The notes: generated by a model not told the origin, from the letters alone. Positions 1 through 10,387 are shown, counted from the stretch's first letter. The stretch is 64,000 nt of DNA from an uncultured Pseudovibrio sp. (GCA_947496145.1 CANMBS010000007.1:1-64000), one strand, 5' to 3'. Numbers and translations: made by a program.

Positions 1-335
1 TCACTCACATCAAAGCTCCAATTTGGCTGAAGTGAATCAGACAAAACACCAAAAATCAATGGGTCCTGACCCTAGGCACTCTGATTGGGCATGTTACCGG
101 CACACTCTATACTCATAAACAGATTGAGCATGTCTACACCTGGGTGTTTGGTGATGCCGTCGCCCACCTCCATATATGGCTTATGCCACGCTACAAGGAC
201 ACGCCAAGAGAGTATTGGGGGACAAAGGTGACAGAATGGCCGGGGGCACCTAAAGGAGGACACCCTGAGATGGCGCAGTTCATCTTTGAGCTTAAAACGC
301 TGATGATTGAAAACGAGACTGCCAAATCCCCTTAA
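1..335 (+). pseudogene. HIT-family hydrolase, C-terminal part, probably frame-disrupted
   Basis: The frame open from 36 to 335 encodes the end of a histidine-triad (HIT) nucleotide-binding protein: the run AHLHIWLMPRY carries the HxH core, preceded by VYTWVFGD as in HIT proteins. The gene continues off the left edge. In the same frame, bases 3-29 read THIKAPIWL, which also looks like HIT sequence, but TGA stands at 33-35. Between about 26 and 62 the next frame (LAEVNQTKHQ) looks more protein-like, so two compensating frame changes are likely. The alternative is a short protein starting at 144. Family is fairly sure; gene integrity is not. Confidence 0.55.
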
Positions 336-340
336 CACAC

Positions 341-371
341 AAAGAACCCGAGGCGGTGCCCCGGGTTCTTT
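341..371. terminator. Hairpin terminator between convergent genes
   Basis: A 10-bp perfect inverted repeat (AAAGAACCCG at 341-350, CGGGTTCTTT at 362-371) lies between the HIT remnant and the convergent EF-G-like gene. The stem ends in A3/T3, so it could serve both strands, though the T tracts are short. Confidence 0.6.
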
Positions 372-388
372 GGTCTCACACCGGAGTG

Positions 389-2449
389 TTATGCAGGCGT
401 TGCTGCGCTCTCAATCACCTTGTCCGCAGCCTTGCCGGAAAGCTCAGCCAGGTGGTCAAAGTTGCGAGAAAATGTTGCCACGCCCGCAGTTGCAGAGCGA
501 AGCTCCACAATAAGGTCGCTCAGTTCACTTTCAGGGATCATGGCTTCCACCTCATCCCAGCCTTCCCAGTCTTCGCGGGAGTCAAATCCAAGGATCTGAC
601 CGCGTCGACCGGAAACAATCGCGTTGATGCGAGCTGTTGCTTCAGACGGACATGCCACAACAACCTTATCAACCGGTTCAAGCAGCACGGGCTTACACTC
701 TTTCAAACCATCCTTCATGGCGAGAATACCTGCCATGCGGAACGCCTGATCAGAACTGTCAACAGAGTGATAGGAACCATCTTTCAGCGTCACAGCCACA
801 TCCACAACCGGGAAGCCAAGTGGACCTTTTTCAAGCGCCTCTTTTACGCCCTCCCCAACAGATGGAATGTACTGCTTTGGCACCACACCGCCCGTAATGG
901 TGTCGCTGAACGTATGCCCTTCACCACGCGGCATCGGCTGAATGGAAAGCACCACATCCCCAAACTGACCATGACCGCCACTTTGCTTCTTGTGACGTCC
1001 ACGCAGTTCGGTCGTACCGCGAATGGTCTCCTTATATGGAATGCGAGGCTCAAAACTCCTCACAGAAAGACCAAAGCGCCCGGTGAGTTTTTCAAGAGCA
1101 ACACGAAGATGCATCTCGCCCTGCCCTTCCAGAACAGTCTCACCAGTACTTTGCACCTGCGTTACGCTTAAGGATGGATCTTCATCCACCAGCTTGGAAA
1201 GTGCGGTGGAGAGGCGCACCTCATCCTTACGCTCAGTCGCTTTAATCCCCTTTGAAAGCACTGGATCGGGGCTATCAGCGATGAACAAGGATTGTGAAGG
1301 TGTTACGCCAACTCCAAGAGTCATGCCAGTTTCAATGCCCTCCAGTTTTCCAAGGGCCACCAGATCACCAGCAACTGCCTCAGTAATCTTCTTAGGCTGT
1401 AAGCCCATCATCTGGAACAGACCAGAGGGCCGGTATTCTTCTCCGGCACTGTCATAAAGCAGTGCCCCCTCTTTCACAGAGCCCCCAAACAGACGGGCAA
1501 CAGAGAGCTTGCCGCCATGAGAGGTGTGATAGGTCTTCAACACTTGAAGAACAGCGTCTCCTTCCTCAAGACCAAGACGTTTTCGTGTATCAACAATATC
1601 AGGAGCATCGTGACGCAACGCTTTCAGCAAACGGCGAATGCCATTGCCCTTAATTGCACTGCCGATGAATACAGGACAGATTTCGCCACGCTGCATTTCG
1701 TGCACCAGATCATCAAAGATGACTTCGCTTTCTGGTGTCTCATCCTCAAGCAACTGCTCCATCAGAACATCATCATGATCTGCAAGCATTTCCATCATGG
1801 CATAGCGCGCTTCTACCTCACGGGCGCGCTCATCATCAGGGATTTCGATGGTCTTGCTTGCTTTGCCATCCTGATAAACAAAGGCTCGCTCCAGCGCCAG
1901 GTCAATAAAGCCTGTCGCAACACCATCTTTCCAGATTGGTATTTGGCGCAGAACCATGGGCAGGCTGGATGCTGGCTGCAACGCCTGAAGCATCGCACGC
2001 ACACTGCCTGTGGCCTTATCAATTTTGTTGAGGAAGAGAACATGCGGGATGTTCCGCTGTTCAAGTGATTTCAGAATAAGCTGAAGCGCAGCGGTTTTCT
2101 TTTCATCTGGCTCAGCAACAACGACGGCAACATCAACGCCATTTAAGACACTATTACCTTCGTGTAAAAATTCTACAGATCCGGGGCAGTCAATAAATGT
2201 GAAGTGATCACCTTTATAGGTGCAGGTCGCAATATTGGCCTCAATGCTCATCGCGTGGTCACGCGCTTCATCACTACTGTCACCCAATGAGCTTTTGGCG
2301 TCTACGCTCCCCTGACGTCCAATCGCCCCCGTTCGCGCCAGCAACGCTTCCAGCAATGTGGTTTTACCACTTGCGAAAGGTCCGATAATGGCAACCGAAC
2401 GAGGGCTGCTAACCCTGCCTCCGGCAACTCCGACATGCTTTTCTCCCAT
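389..2449 (-). CDS. Elongation factor G-like translational GTPase
   Basis: A 686-residue relative of EF-G (COG0480). The P-loop GPFASGKT is at about residues 23-30, the G3 motif DCPG at 87-90 and the G4 motif NKID at 141-144, followed by EF-G domains II to V. The switch I region reads AMSIE instead of the usual RGITI, which places it in the divergent EF-G-like/FusA2 group rather than the main translocase; these paralogues are of uncertain role. The ATG at 2449 is chosen because GGGAG lies 9 nt upstream; an upstream in-frame start at 2542 would add an arginine-rich stretch without a ribosome binding site. It appears monocistronic. Confidence 0.85.
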   Translation of the reverse strand: MGEKHVGVAGGRVSSPRSVAIIGPFASGKTTLLEALLARTGAIGRQGSVDAKSSLGDSSDEARDHAMSIEANIATCTYKGDHFTFIDCPGSVEFLHEGNSVLNGVDVAVVVAEPDEKKTAALQLILKSLEQRNIPHVLFLNKIDKATGSVRAMLQALQPASSLPMVLRQIPIWKDGVATGFIDLALERAFVYQDGKASKTIEIPDDERAREVEARYAMMEMLADHDDVLMEQLLEDETPESEVIFDDLVHEMQRGEICPVFIGSAIKGNGIRRLLKALRHDAPDIVDTRKRLGLEEGDAVLQVLKTYHTSHGGKLSVARLFGGSVKEGALLYDSAGEEYRPSGLFQMMGLQPKKITEAVAGDLVALGKLEGIETGMTLGVGVTPSQSLFIADSPDPVLSKGIKATERKDEVRLSTALSKLVDEDPSLSVTQVQSTGETVLEGQGEMHLRVALEKLTGRFGLSVRSFEPRIPYKETIRGTTELRGRHKKQSGGHGQFGDVVLSIQPMPRGEGHTFSDTITGGVVPKQYIPSVGEGVKEALEKGPLGFPVVDVAVTLKDGSYHSVDSSDQAFRMAGILAMKDGLKECKPVLLEPVDKVVVACPSEATARINAIVSGRRGQILGFDSREDWEGWDEVEAMIPESELSDLIVELRSATAGVATFSRNFDHLAELSGKAADKVIESAATPA

Positions 2450-2696
2450 GATCCATACTCCCTGTTTGGGTTTGGGAAGCAGGCACGGGCGTCTGCGCCA
2501 CGGGCGGCGCAAAATCACACGCGCCTCCTGAGAATAGTGCAATCCTCAGGTCTCTATCGTCACTCGGAAACACTGTGATATGCAAGCACCAAAACAACGG
2601 CGAACTGAAACGTGACAGTCCGCCGCACAATATAAACCGACGCGATTTATAGGTATCAAAGGGTTAGTTTCATCAGCACCCCTCAGAATCCAAGGA

Positions 2697-3209
2697 TCAC
2701 TGCTTAGTCAGCCTCAATCCGGTAACACCGGCAGTCAGGTTCACACCTTTCTGACCCTGAAGGCTCAGTGGCTGTAAGGCAATTGAGCGATTAAACCCGC
2801 CAAGCAGAACATTTGCCTGTCCGCCGACACCAAGGGTCACGCCAGCAGAAACTCCGCCATAGTTGCCTGCAAGTGCTCCTGGCTGTAAGTTCGCCTTTGG
2901 TGCGAACACTCCCCAGACCAGCCTGCCTGAAGTGACCGGACCAATATCAATTCCGTAACTGTTGATGCTTCCCTTGTATCTCTCTGTACGGCTTCCACTT
3001 GCACCACTGAACGAGCAATCCAGCTCATGAGACGACCCGACAATAAAGTTGGTACCGGATACAAAATCACATGTCAGTGCACCAACCTCGATGCTGGGGT
3101 GACCTTTATCTGCTGCCGGGGCCGGAGCTGATTTTGGTGCATCTGCGGAATAGGCGGCACTGCTGAGCCCAAGTGCGGCAACAGCAGCCAAAGTGAGATA
3201 TTTCTTCAT
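2697..3209 (-). CDS. DUF992 family secreted protein
   Basis: A 170-residue protein with a clear Sec signal peptide (MKKYLTLAAVAALGLSSAAYSA, cleavage near residue 21), then a proline/alanine linker and the DUF992 domain. Family landmarks seen are LTCDF, FIVGSSHELDC, ERYKG, the YGIDIG and WGVFAP blocks, and a C-terminal glycine-rich part with GGFNRSIALQPLS. Two cysteines (in LTCDF and ELDCSF) could form a disulfide. It is typical of alphaproteobacteria, probably periplasmic, and of unknown function. The start at 3209 is supported by GGAGA just upstream; the longer frame to 3266 lacks this. Confidence 0.85.
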   Translation of the reverse strand: MKKYLTLAAVAALGLSSAAYSADAPKSAPAPAADKGHPSIEVGALTCDFVSGTNFIVGSSHELDCSFSGASGSRTERYKGSINSYGIDIGPVTSGRLVWGVFAPKANLQPGALAGNYGGVSAGVTLGVGGQANVLLGGFNRSIALQPLSLQGQKGVNLTAGVTGLRLTKQ

Positions 3210-3656
3210 TATTGTTCTCCAGTGCTCGGTCTGACAGACCTTTGCCCTAGGGGAAACTAAGAGCACCTCCCTGTCAAAGCCAAGCTGAGATCACAGTGAA
3301 TACCCCGTAGACACTCACCCTTTAATTTTGATGGGTTATATAAAGGGGATTAATCTGCTGAGTGTTCACTATAACAGTGAAACTTAAGCAATCGGTCGCC
3401 TCAAAAGACACGCCAGTTAACCTTAAACCTTTATTAATGGCTTTCGCCGGGTGCTGGAAAAATATATCTCCTGCAATACGTTAGGCGAGCAAGCCCGATA
3501 GCTGCGGCTCCGCCACAAAACCGCCATCAATTCTAAACGCTTTATTAACCATAGATGTTAAGCCTAATTATTTGACCCAAAATGGGACAATTTAGAACAA
3601 TGTTTTAAATAAAACGAGCGACATTCCACTCAGTAATTGAGTACGGAGAATCAGCA
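3210..3656. other. Divergent promoter region with small inverted repeats
   Basis: A 447-bp spacer between two divergent exported-protein genes. It holds an inverted repeat TTCACT-N5-AGTGAA at 3365-3381, a related half (CACAGTGAA) at 3292-3300, and ACTCA-N5-TGAGT at 3629-3643 just before the ribosome binding site of the downstream gene. No ORF with a credible start was seen. Confidence 0.4.
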
Positions 3657-4370
3657 ATGCGCTCCAATTTTAGAACACTTTTGTTTGGCGTATCAGGTGC
3701 ACTAGCTGTTGCAGCGCTTCCAGCAATCGCAGAAGCAAATTCAATCAACTCCCGCATTTCAGCCGCCTTCGGCGCGCTTGAAGGCAAAATGCTGGGCCTG
3801 GTTACCGGCACAGTGGCAATGGGAGAAGGTCCGGGATTTGCATCTCAGTTTGATGTCACCGCAGGTGGTATCAGAGACTACGGCATGTATGCCGGCACAG
3901 GTCGCATGGGTTTCAGAACGCAGGACTACAACTACTTCGGTATCGTTGGTTCTGCTGCAAAGATCAACGGCTCAGCAGGCTCAGTCGGCTATCTTGGAGC
4001 AGAAGCACAGCTTCACTTTGATAACCTGACCGTAGATGGCCTGATCGGCGTCCAGATGATCGATGAGATGGGCACCGCCATGGGCGGCGCAACTGCATCT
4101 TATTACGCAAGTGAAAACGCACGCTTTTACGCGGGCTATCGCTACCTGCGTGAAAACCATATCTACGCAATGGGTATGGAGTTCAAACCGGGTGCAGAAA
4201 TCGCAAACGACATGACAATGTTTGCTGACCTGCGATCAGAGAAACTGGAAAACGCCTCCATTATGGCAGGTGTCCGCTTCTCCTTCGACGATGCGCAAAC
4301 ACTGGTTGAGAAGAACCGCAGCACATTCGTCACGAATAGTTACATTCTGGACGCTCTTCTCCCCGACTAA
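3657..4370 (+). CDS. Putative outer-membrane beta-barrel protein, function unknown
   Basis: A 237-residue protein with an N-terminal signal peptide (hydrophobic stretch about residues 7-25, cleavage near AIAEA). The mature part alternates glycine, aromatic and short polar segments (for example GMYAGTGRMGF, FYAGYRYL and ASIMAGVRFSF), the pattern expected for amphipathic strands of a small barrel. I do not recognise a named family. A ribosome binding site GGAGA precedes the ATG. It stands alone, divergent from the DUF992 gene, and is closed by a strong terminator. Confidence 0.6.
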   Translation: MRSNFRTLLFGVSGALAVAALPAIAEANSINSRISAAFGALEGKMLGLVTGTVAMGEGPGFASQFDVTAGGIRDYGMYAGTGRMGFRTQDYNYFGIVGSAAKINGSAGSVGYLGAEAQLHFDNLTVDGLIGVQMIDEMGTAMGGATASYYASENARFYAGYRYLRENHIYAMGMEFKPGAEIANDMTMFADLRSEKLENASIMAGVRFSFDDAQTLVEKNRSTFVTNSYILDALLPD

Positions 4371-4399
4371 GCGTCCAGTCTCGCGAAACACCTGAAAAC

Positions 4400-4434
4400 A
4401 AAAAAGGCGCTGCATCCCCTGCAACGCCTTTTTT
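4400..4434. terminator. Bidirectional rho-independent terminator
   Basis: The stem AAGGCG...CGCCTT with inner TGCA/TGCA pairing is flanked by A6 on the left and T6 on the right. It sits between the convergent barrel-protein gene and aspartate aminotransferase gene, so it can end both transcripts. Confidence 0.8.
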
Positions 4435-4490
4435 GCGTGTAAAGCCGGGTCTCTGAGAAGCCTCAGAGTGCCCGCTTCATAAAGCAGAAC

Positions 4491-5759
<1,269 letters not shown>

Positions 5760-5978
5760 TTAGCTTGGCAAGCGTAAACACACCAGTTTTGCCGCCCAAA
5801 ATTCGTCAATGAGTATAGATTTTTTCAAATATTACTCCCCAGAAAACAGAGGGAGCATTTGAAGCAAAGCCTTTGACACGTAAATCTGCGCTGGGCAAAG
5901 GGGGAGAAGACAGCAATCAGTCTTAACTGCCCTTCTTTAGAGGGTTAAGCACTTGGCTAATCTGGATGGATGCGTGAT

Positions 5979-6266
5979 TTAAGCTGCGTAGGGCTCAATG
6001 AGAGGTAGTTCGTCCTGAAGCTTATTCTCGACCACAACTGCATCATAATGCGATTGCATATTGAGCCAGAACTCTGTGCTAGTCTTAAAATATTTACCAA
6101 GCCTGGCTGCAGTATCAGCTGTCACAGGCGTTTCTTCACGTACCAGCCTTTCGATTCTGTTACGCTGAACTTTCAAAGACTGCGCTAACTTATACGGAGT
6201 TATTCCCAGCTCATGCAAATACTCTTCCCGAAGAATTTCCCCCGGATGGATTGCATGTCTTTTCAT
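5979..6266 (-). CDS. higA: HigA-family antitoxin (XRE DNA-binding)
   Basis: A 95-residue HigA/VapI-type antitoxin. It begins with the family pattern HPGEILREEYL and has an XRE helix-turn-helix over about residues 19-60 (ITPYKLAQSL ... TADTAARLGK), then the FWLNMQSHYD block typical of HigA. It neutralises the adjacent HigB toxin and usually represses its own promoter. It lies 64 nt downstream of higB in the toxin-first order that marks this family, and has its own ribosome binding site (AGAGGAAAC). Confidence 0.92.
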   Translation of the reverse strand: MKRHAIHPGEILREEYLHELGITPYKLAQSLKVQRNRIERLVREETPVTADTAARLGKYFKTSTEFWLNMQSHYDAVVVENKLQDELPLIEPYAA

Positions 6267-6330
6267 GTTTCCTCTTTTCTTTGTCGTGACCTGAGACAGG
6301 CACGGGAACTTAATCTCTGATTTTTCAAGC

Positions 6331-6609
6331 TTAGTGGTAATCTACTAATTCAACGTTGCTAGCGCTCCCATCCCAATGAAAGCAAATCCTGAACTGATCA
6401 TTGACGCGAATTGAATATTGACCTTTTCTGTCACCACTCAACTGCTCTAATTTATTACCGGGTGGACTTCTTAAATCATCCAATGAAACGGCAGCATGCA
6501 AAATGGTCATTTTCCGCTGCGCTCTTCTGGCAATATCACCCGATAACGATTTGACAGGCTGTCCGTGAAACACTTTTTCTGTTTTCTTATTTTTAAAGCT
6601 GAGGATCAT
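6331..6609 (-). CDS. higB: HigB-family mRNA interferase toxin
   Basis: A 92-residue RelE-superfamily toxin of the HigB type, a ribosome-associated RNase. Seen are SFKNKKTEKVFHG at the N-terminus, the AQRKMTILHAA helix, LRSPPGNKLEQLSGDRKGQYSIRV (here split: LRSPPGN, then LEQLSGDRKGQYSIRV) and RICFHWDG, all standard for the family. The Shine-Dalgarno sequence is weak (GGGATT). The pair sits between aatA and a GtrA gene with no mobile-element borders, so it is an ordinary chromosomal toxin-antitoxin module. Confidence 0.92.
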   Translation of the reverse strand: MILSFKNKKTEKVFHGQPVKSLSGDIARRAQRKMTILHAAVSLDDLRSPPGNKLEQLSGDRKGQYSIRVNDQFRICFHWDGSASNVELVDYH

Positions 6610-6846
6610 TTAAGTATTAATCCCAGATTGGCTTTTTCACCCTCTGGCCTCTCTTATTATTTGTTATCTGACCATTTACATTATTCCATTTACGATTAAC
6701 CAAGCAGTGCCAACATTCGTACCACATCAAGGTACGAATATCAAGATACATGCTTCTTGTCTTTCCCGCCAAACAAAGCTAAGCAGCCAGTGCACTTTGT
6801 TAGCTGGGTGTTTGCCTGCTAAAACCCGAAAGACGAAACCTGTCCT

Positions 6847-7245
6847 GTGAATACCCTTCTGCGAAAACTTCTCGAAAATCAGTTCATTCGCTTTGGAATG
6901 ATCGGCGTCTCTGGTCTTGCCGTGGATCTGACTGCCCTTGCCTTCTTCTGGCAGGTGATTGGCCTTGATCCCCTCATTGCCCGAATCCTGTCTATCTGGG
7001 TAGCCATGTCAAACAACTGGTTCTGGAATCGCATCTTCACATTCCGCTCCACGGGCAGGCCGCTGGGAGAATATGCAAGATTCGTTTTGGTCAATAGCGT
7101 GGGGGCTGTCATCAATTACAGCACCTATGGCGCACTTATCATCTTGATGAAAGATTTCTCCACCTATCTGGCGGTTATCCTCGCCACCCTCACCTCCATG
7201 ACCTTCAACTTCGTGCTCTCAAAAGTCTACGCCTTCAAAAGCTGA
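6847..7245 (+). CDS. GtrA-family membrane protein
   Basis: A 132-residue GtrA/DPMS-type membrane protein with four predicted helices (about residues 14-36, 42-60, 75-98 and 103-124). Family landmarks are FIRFGMIGVSG, the NNWFWNRIFTFRS loop and FNFVLSKVYAF at the end. Family members flip or accept undecaprenyl-linked sugars for surface glycan modification. It starts with GTG, and no strong ribosome binding site is visible. No glycosyltransferase partner is next to it, so its substrate cannot be guessed. Confidence 0.87.
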   Translation: MNTLLRKLLENQFIRFGMIGVSGLAVDLTALAFFWQVIGLDPLIARILSIWVAMSNNWFWNRIFTFRSTGRPLGEYARFVLVNSVGAVINYSTYGALIILMKDFSTYLAVILATLTSMTFNFVLSKVYAFKS

Positions 7246-7681
7246 AAATTGGTGGTCCGATGAAGTGAGGCATGCAACGTTGACAGGGCAAACAAAATCC
7301 CTGCCAACGCAACGCACTCAGGTCCGCCAACACCTTAACTTCCTGGAAAGTTTGATTGTTGTTGTCCTTGAATCAAAGGCTACTCTCAGGTGCAGCGCAC
7401 AAACAACCCCCTGCCGCAACGGTATGTGCGCATTTTTTAACCATTAAAAAATTAGAAATGTCTCATATACGATAATCCGACGAAAAAAGCGGAGACTTCT
7501 CAAAACACTAAAATCTCAGTTACATGTTTGATTTCAAGCTGCTAAAGAAAACCTTGCAACATCAGGTACGGATTTCCCCTTCCATCTCCAAAGAATAGCC
7601 CTAGCTATCCCATAAGTTCCACTTGCAGAATAATTCAGAACGGGAGTAACGTTCACCTATAGCAAAAAACGGGGATGGACC
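7246..7681. other. Gene-free spacer with possible hairpins
   Basis: 436 bp without a credible gene. Two inverted repeats are visible: GTTGACAGGG (7279-7288) with the near-complement CCCTGCCAAC (one mismatch), and GCGCAC (7395-7400) with GTGCGC (7426-7431) followed by T6. The second may terminate gtrA, though its loop is long. Confidence 0.35.
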
Positions 7682-8092
7682 ATGGCCGTTGAACTCGCAC
7701 TATCCGCAGACACCATTCGCATTATTGCACAAAAAGCACGTGCGGTTTCCGAAAGCCTCCCAGACACTTATGAGGACGGACACGAAGGTGATCTCTCCTT
7801 TGACGCAGAAAAGCTGGAAAACACGCATCACCATGACGGATTGGCAGAAGAAGAGCAGGATGACTTTTCTGAAGCTGAACTGAGAGAGATGATCGAAGAC
7901 CTGAACGTCGACGAAGCAACGGAACTTGTTGCTATTGCGTGGGTCGGACGCGGTGACTACGATATAACAGACTTTGACACAGCTCTGAACGAAGCAAGGG
8001 AACGCGCTACATCGCCCGTTGCCACGTACTTGCTGGGCTTACCCATGTTGTCAGACTATCTCGAAGCAGGCATCGAAGCGCTCACGCAGTAA
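7682..8092 (+). CDS. DUF3775 domain protein
   Basis: A 136-residue soluble, acidic protein. The N-terminal part (LSADTIRIIAQKAR) and the C-terminal ELVAIAWVGRGDYD, YLLGLPMLSDYLEAGI match the DUF3775 pattern. Between them is an acidic, histidine-containing linker (about residues 30-65). The function of the family is not known. The ATG follows GGGGATGGACC. The gene stands alone between two long spacers. Confidence 0.85.
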   Translation: MAVELALSADTIRIIAQKARAVSESLPDTYEDGHEGDLSFDAEKLENTHHHDGLAEEEQDDFSEAELREMIEDLNVDEATELVAIAWVGRGDYDITDFDTALNEARERATSPVATYLLGLPMLSDYLEAGIEALTQ

Positions 8093-8581
8093 GAGCCACT
8101 GCCTTCGAAAAACGAGCAACTGAAAGCGGTTCCTGACGCTTTATGAAAAGCAGATGAACGAACCGCCCTCAGCTCTTTGCAACCTTGCTGCCCCTCACGC
8201 CGAAACATCAATACTCGCTCACCATGAAACTGCTACAGCGCACTGCTTCATGTTAATGCAGTATTGCGACGAAGATTTGCGCACATCTTAACCAGACGCT
8301 TACTAAGACCTTGATGAAGCTACTTGTTCTTGAAAAGGATACTGACGATTGCCGCTCCTGAACCCGTTTCATCTTGCCCGAATATCGCCTCCTCAGTCTT
8401 GAAGCTCCAGATCTCTTAAAAAATACGGATCGTAGCATTTTTGCAATTGAGCTATCTGCTTAGTCTCAACCTGTGGTATCTCGAACACACCAAAAAGCTG
8501 TAGTATATTCACTCGTCATCGATGTAATCCGCGTCTATCGGCCCCGATAACAACAACACTGATGGGCCGCAGGGGGAAGCA
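8093..8581. other. Gene-free spacer; leader of the small membrane peptide
   Basis: 489 bp with no credible ORF on either strand. Near its right end CGGCCC and GGGCCG (about 8539-8570) can pair around a 20-nt loop directly before the ribosome binding site of the 42-residue peptide gene, so the leader may modulate translation. A -10-like TAGTAT lies near 8502. Confidence 0.35.
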
Positions 8582-8710
8582 ATGAGAACCTCGCCAGTTG
8601 ACTACCATCGTAAAGACCATGCCGAGCATACCCAATCACCCTGGCCTGTTGCAGCAACCGTCATCGCTGTATTTGCAGGCGTTATGGTAATGGCACTCTT
8701 CGTTTTCTGA
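8582..8710 (+). CDS. Small single-pass membrane peptide, 42 residues
   Basis: ATG at 8582 runs 42 codons to TGA at 8708-8710. It is preceded by a strong ribosome binding site (AGGGGGAAGC). Residues 1-20 are polar with several histidines (DYHRKDHAEH), and residues 21-42 form one hydrophobic helix (WPVAATVIAVFAGVMVMALF) reaching the C-terminus. This looks like a tail-anchored or N-in small membrane protein. I do not recognise a family. It is too short for ordinary gene finders but has a much better start signal than most shadows in this window. Confidence 0.55.
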   Translation: MRTSPVDYHRKDHAEHTQSPWPVAATVIAVFAGVMVMALFVF

Positions 8711-8899
8711 AACAGCTCAAACTGCATACTGATTGACTGGCTCCCGGTCAGCATCAAGCCTTTACAGGTGTACTGGCAATGCAGACCTGTGCGCCTCAAA
8801 AAGTTGCGTTCAAAAGCTTCAAATCTGCTTGAATTAAATTCAACAACGCCACAGACAGATTACTTGCAGCCCATATTGGTTTGAAGTACAGCATCAAAC

Positions 8900-9796
8900 A
8901 TGACTAGGGCATCTGCAAATATTCTTCTTCTCCTGGCTGGCCTCATCTGGGGCATGGCCTTTGTTGCACAATCAACGGCAATGGATAATTTGGGTCCCTT
9001 GCAGTTTACGGGCCTGCGTTTTCTGTTGGCAGCGCTCGTGGTTACCCCCTTTGCATTGCGTGAGCGCCGTGTTCACAACACGAAGAAGCTCAAAAAAGCC
9101 CATCTCCCTGCACTCTTGTCTATCTGCATGGCCTTCACACTGGGTACAGTTCTGCAGCAATACGGCATCATCATCACATCAGTCACAAATGCAGGTTTTC
9201 TCACTGCAATCTATGTGGTCTTTACCCCCATTCTCATCACCTTGTTCTTCAAAGACAAACCGCATTTTCTAGTCTGGCCTGCCAGCATATTTACCCTTGT
9301 GGGCATCTATCTGCTCGGCGGGGGCTTAACTGCCCTTAACACTGGCGACCTGCTCATGCTGGCCTGCGCTGTTTTTTGGGCAGTACATGTAACTTTTCTG
9401 GGTCGGCTGGCCAGCGCATCAGGCAGACCAATCACTATTGCAGTCATCCAGTTCACCTTCATCGGTGTAACCTGCGTCGCAATCTCCCTGCCGTTTGAAC
9501 CCTATTCCCTGCAAGCCCTGCAAAATGCGTGGTTCGAAATCTTCTTTGCAGGCGCTCTTTCAGGCGGCATTGCATTCACCTTGCAGGCCTTTGGACAACA
9601 ATGGACCACGCCATCTGATGCCGCAATCATGCTCTCATCAGAAGCTTTGTTTGCCTCCCTTGCAGCTGCAATTTTTCTGGGCGAACGCCTTAGTTCAATC
9701 GGAATGCTGGGGTGCGCCCTGATCTTCAGCTCAATTTTACTGGTAGAAGTTGGACCGCACTACATAAAGGCAAAGCGTGTCGCACAGGCGCAGTAG
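8900..9796 (+). CDS. EamA/DMT-family membrane transporter
   Basis: A 298-residue drug/metabolite transporter with two EamA repeats and about ten helices. The first repeat starts LLLLAGLIWGMAFVAQS and includes FTGLRFLLAALVVTPFAL; the second covers GDLLMLACAVFWAVHVTFLG to the end, with SSEALFASLAAAIFLGERL as the typical last part. The family exports amino acids, nucleosides or other small metabolites, and the substrate cannot be read from sequence. The ATG start has only a weak ribosome binding site. It appears monocistronic. Confidence 0.88.
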   Translation: MTRASANILLLLAGLIWGMAFVAQSTAMDNLGPLQFTGLRFLLAALVVTPFALRERRVHNTKKLKKAHLPALLSICMAFTLGTVLQQYGIIITSVTNAGFLTAIYVVFTPILITLFFKDKPHFLVWPASIFTLVGIYLLGGGLTALNTGDLLMLACAVFWAVHVTFLGRLASASGRPITIAVIQFTFIGVTCVAISLPFEPYSLQALQNAWFEIFFAGALSGGIAFTLQAFGQQWTTPSDAAIMLSSEALFASLAAAIFLGERLSSIGMLGCALIFSSILLVEVGPHYIKAKRVAQAQ

Positions 9797-9919
9797 TGCA
9801 CAATATCCTTCCCATTTTCCGAAGGTCATACACCTAAGCAAAAGGATAAAGCAGTTTAACTGATCCTGCGGAAGCAAGAATCGCGCTATGCTTAAGAAAA
9901 AGAACCAAAAGCGCACAGC

Positions 9920-10387
9920 ATGACGACAGCAAGCATCCGAAAAGCAACCCCAGCCGATTTACCCGTTCTGGAAGAGATTGCAAGACGCAACATCAACGCA
10001 TCGTACCGGCCAATTCTGGGAGACAAAGCCGTTGATCACTTCATCGACAGCGGCGACTTTGACCGGGAGATAGAAACACACATCAAAGATATGGATGTGC
10101 TCGTTACAAATGGAAAAATTGCAGGCTTCGCAGTTTACTTTGATGGCCTCATTCATCTGATGATGATTGATGTAAACCAGCAAGGCTGCGGCTTTGGGAC
10201 CAGACTCCTGCGTAACTGCGAGTATCAGTTAAACCGCTTTGGTCACAAAACCATGCGCCTCGAAATTTCGGAGGAGAATGAGCAGGCCCTCAACTTTTTC
10301 CAGAAAAACGGCTGGCATATTGCACGAAAAGACAAAGACCCGGATCATAACTTTACACGCATTCTGCTCGAAAAAACAGCAAAGTGA
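9920..10387 (+). CDS. GNAT-family N-acetyltransferase
   Basis: A 155-residue single-domain GNAT enzyme. It opens with SIRKATPADLPVLEEI (strand 1/helix 1) and carries the acetyl-CoA-binding segment QQGCGFGTRLLRNCE, a variant of the Q/RxxGxG/A motif, then LEISEENEQALNFFQKNGW, the conserved strand 5/helix 5 region. The acceptor substrate is unknown. It has no operon partner; the next gene is convergent. Confidence 0.85.
   Translation: MTTASIRKATPADLPVLEEIARRNINASYRPILGDKAVDHFIDSGDFDREIETHIKDMDVLVTNGKIAGFAVYFDGLIHLMMIDVNQQGCGFGTRLLRNCEYQLNRFGHKTMRLEISEENEQALNFFQKNGWHIARKDKDPDHNFTRILLEKTAK

Noticed and set aside
356-1171. 271-codon frame opposite the EF-G-like gene
   Set aside because: Mirror of a well-supported coding region; no family resemblance.
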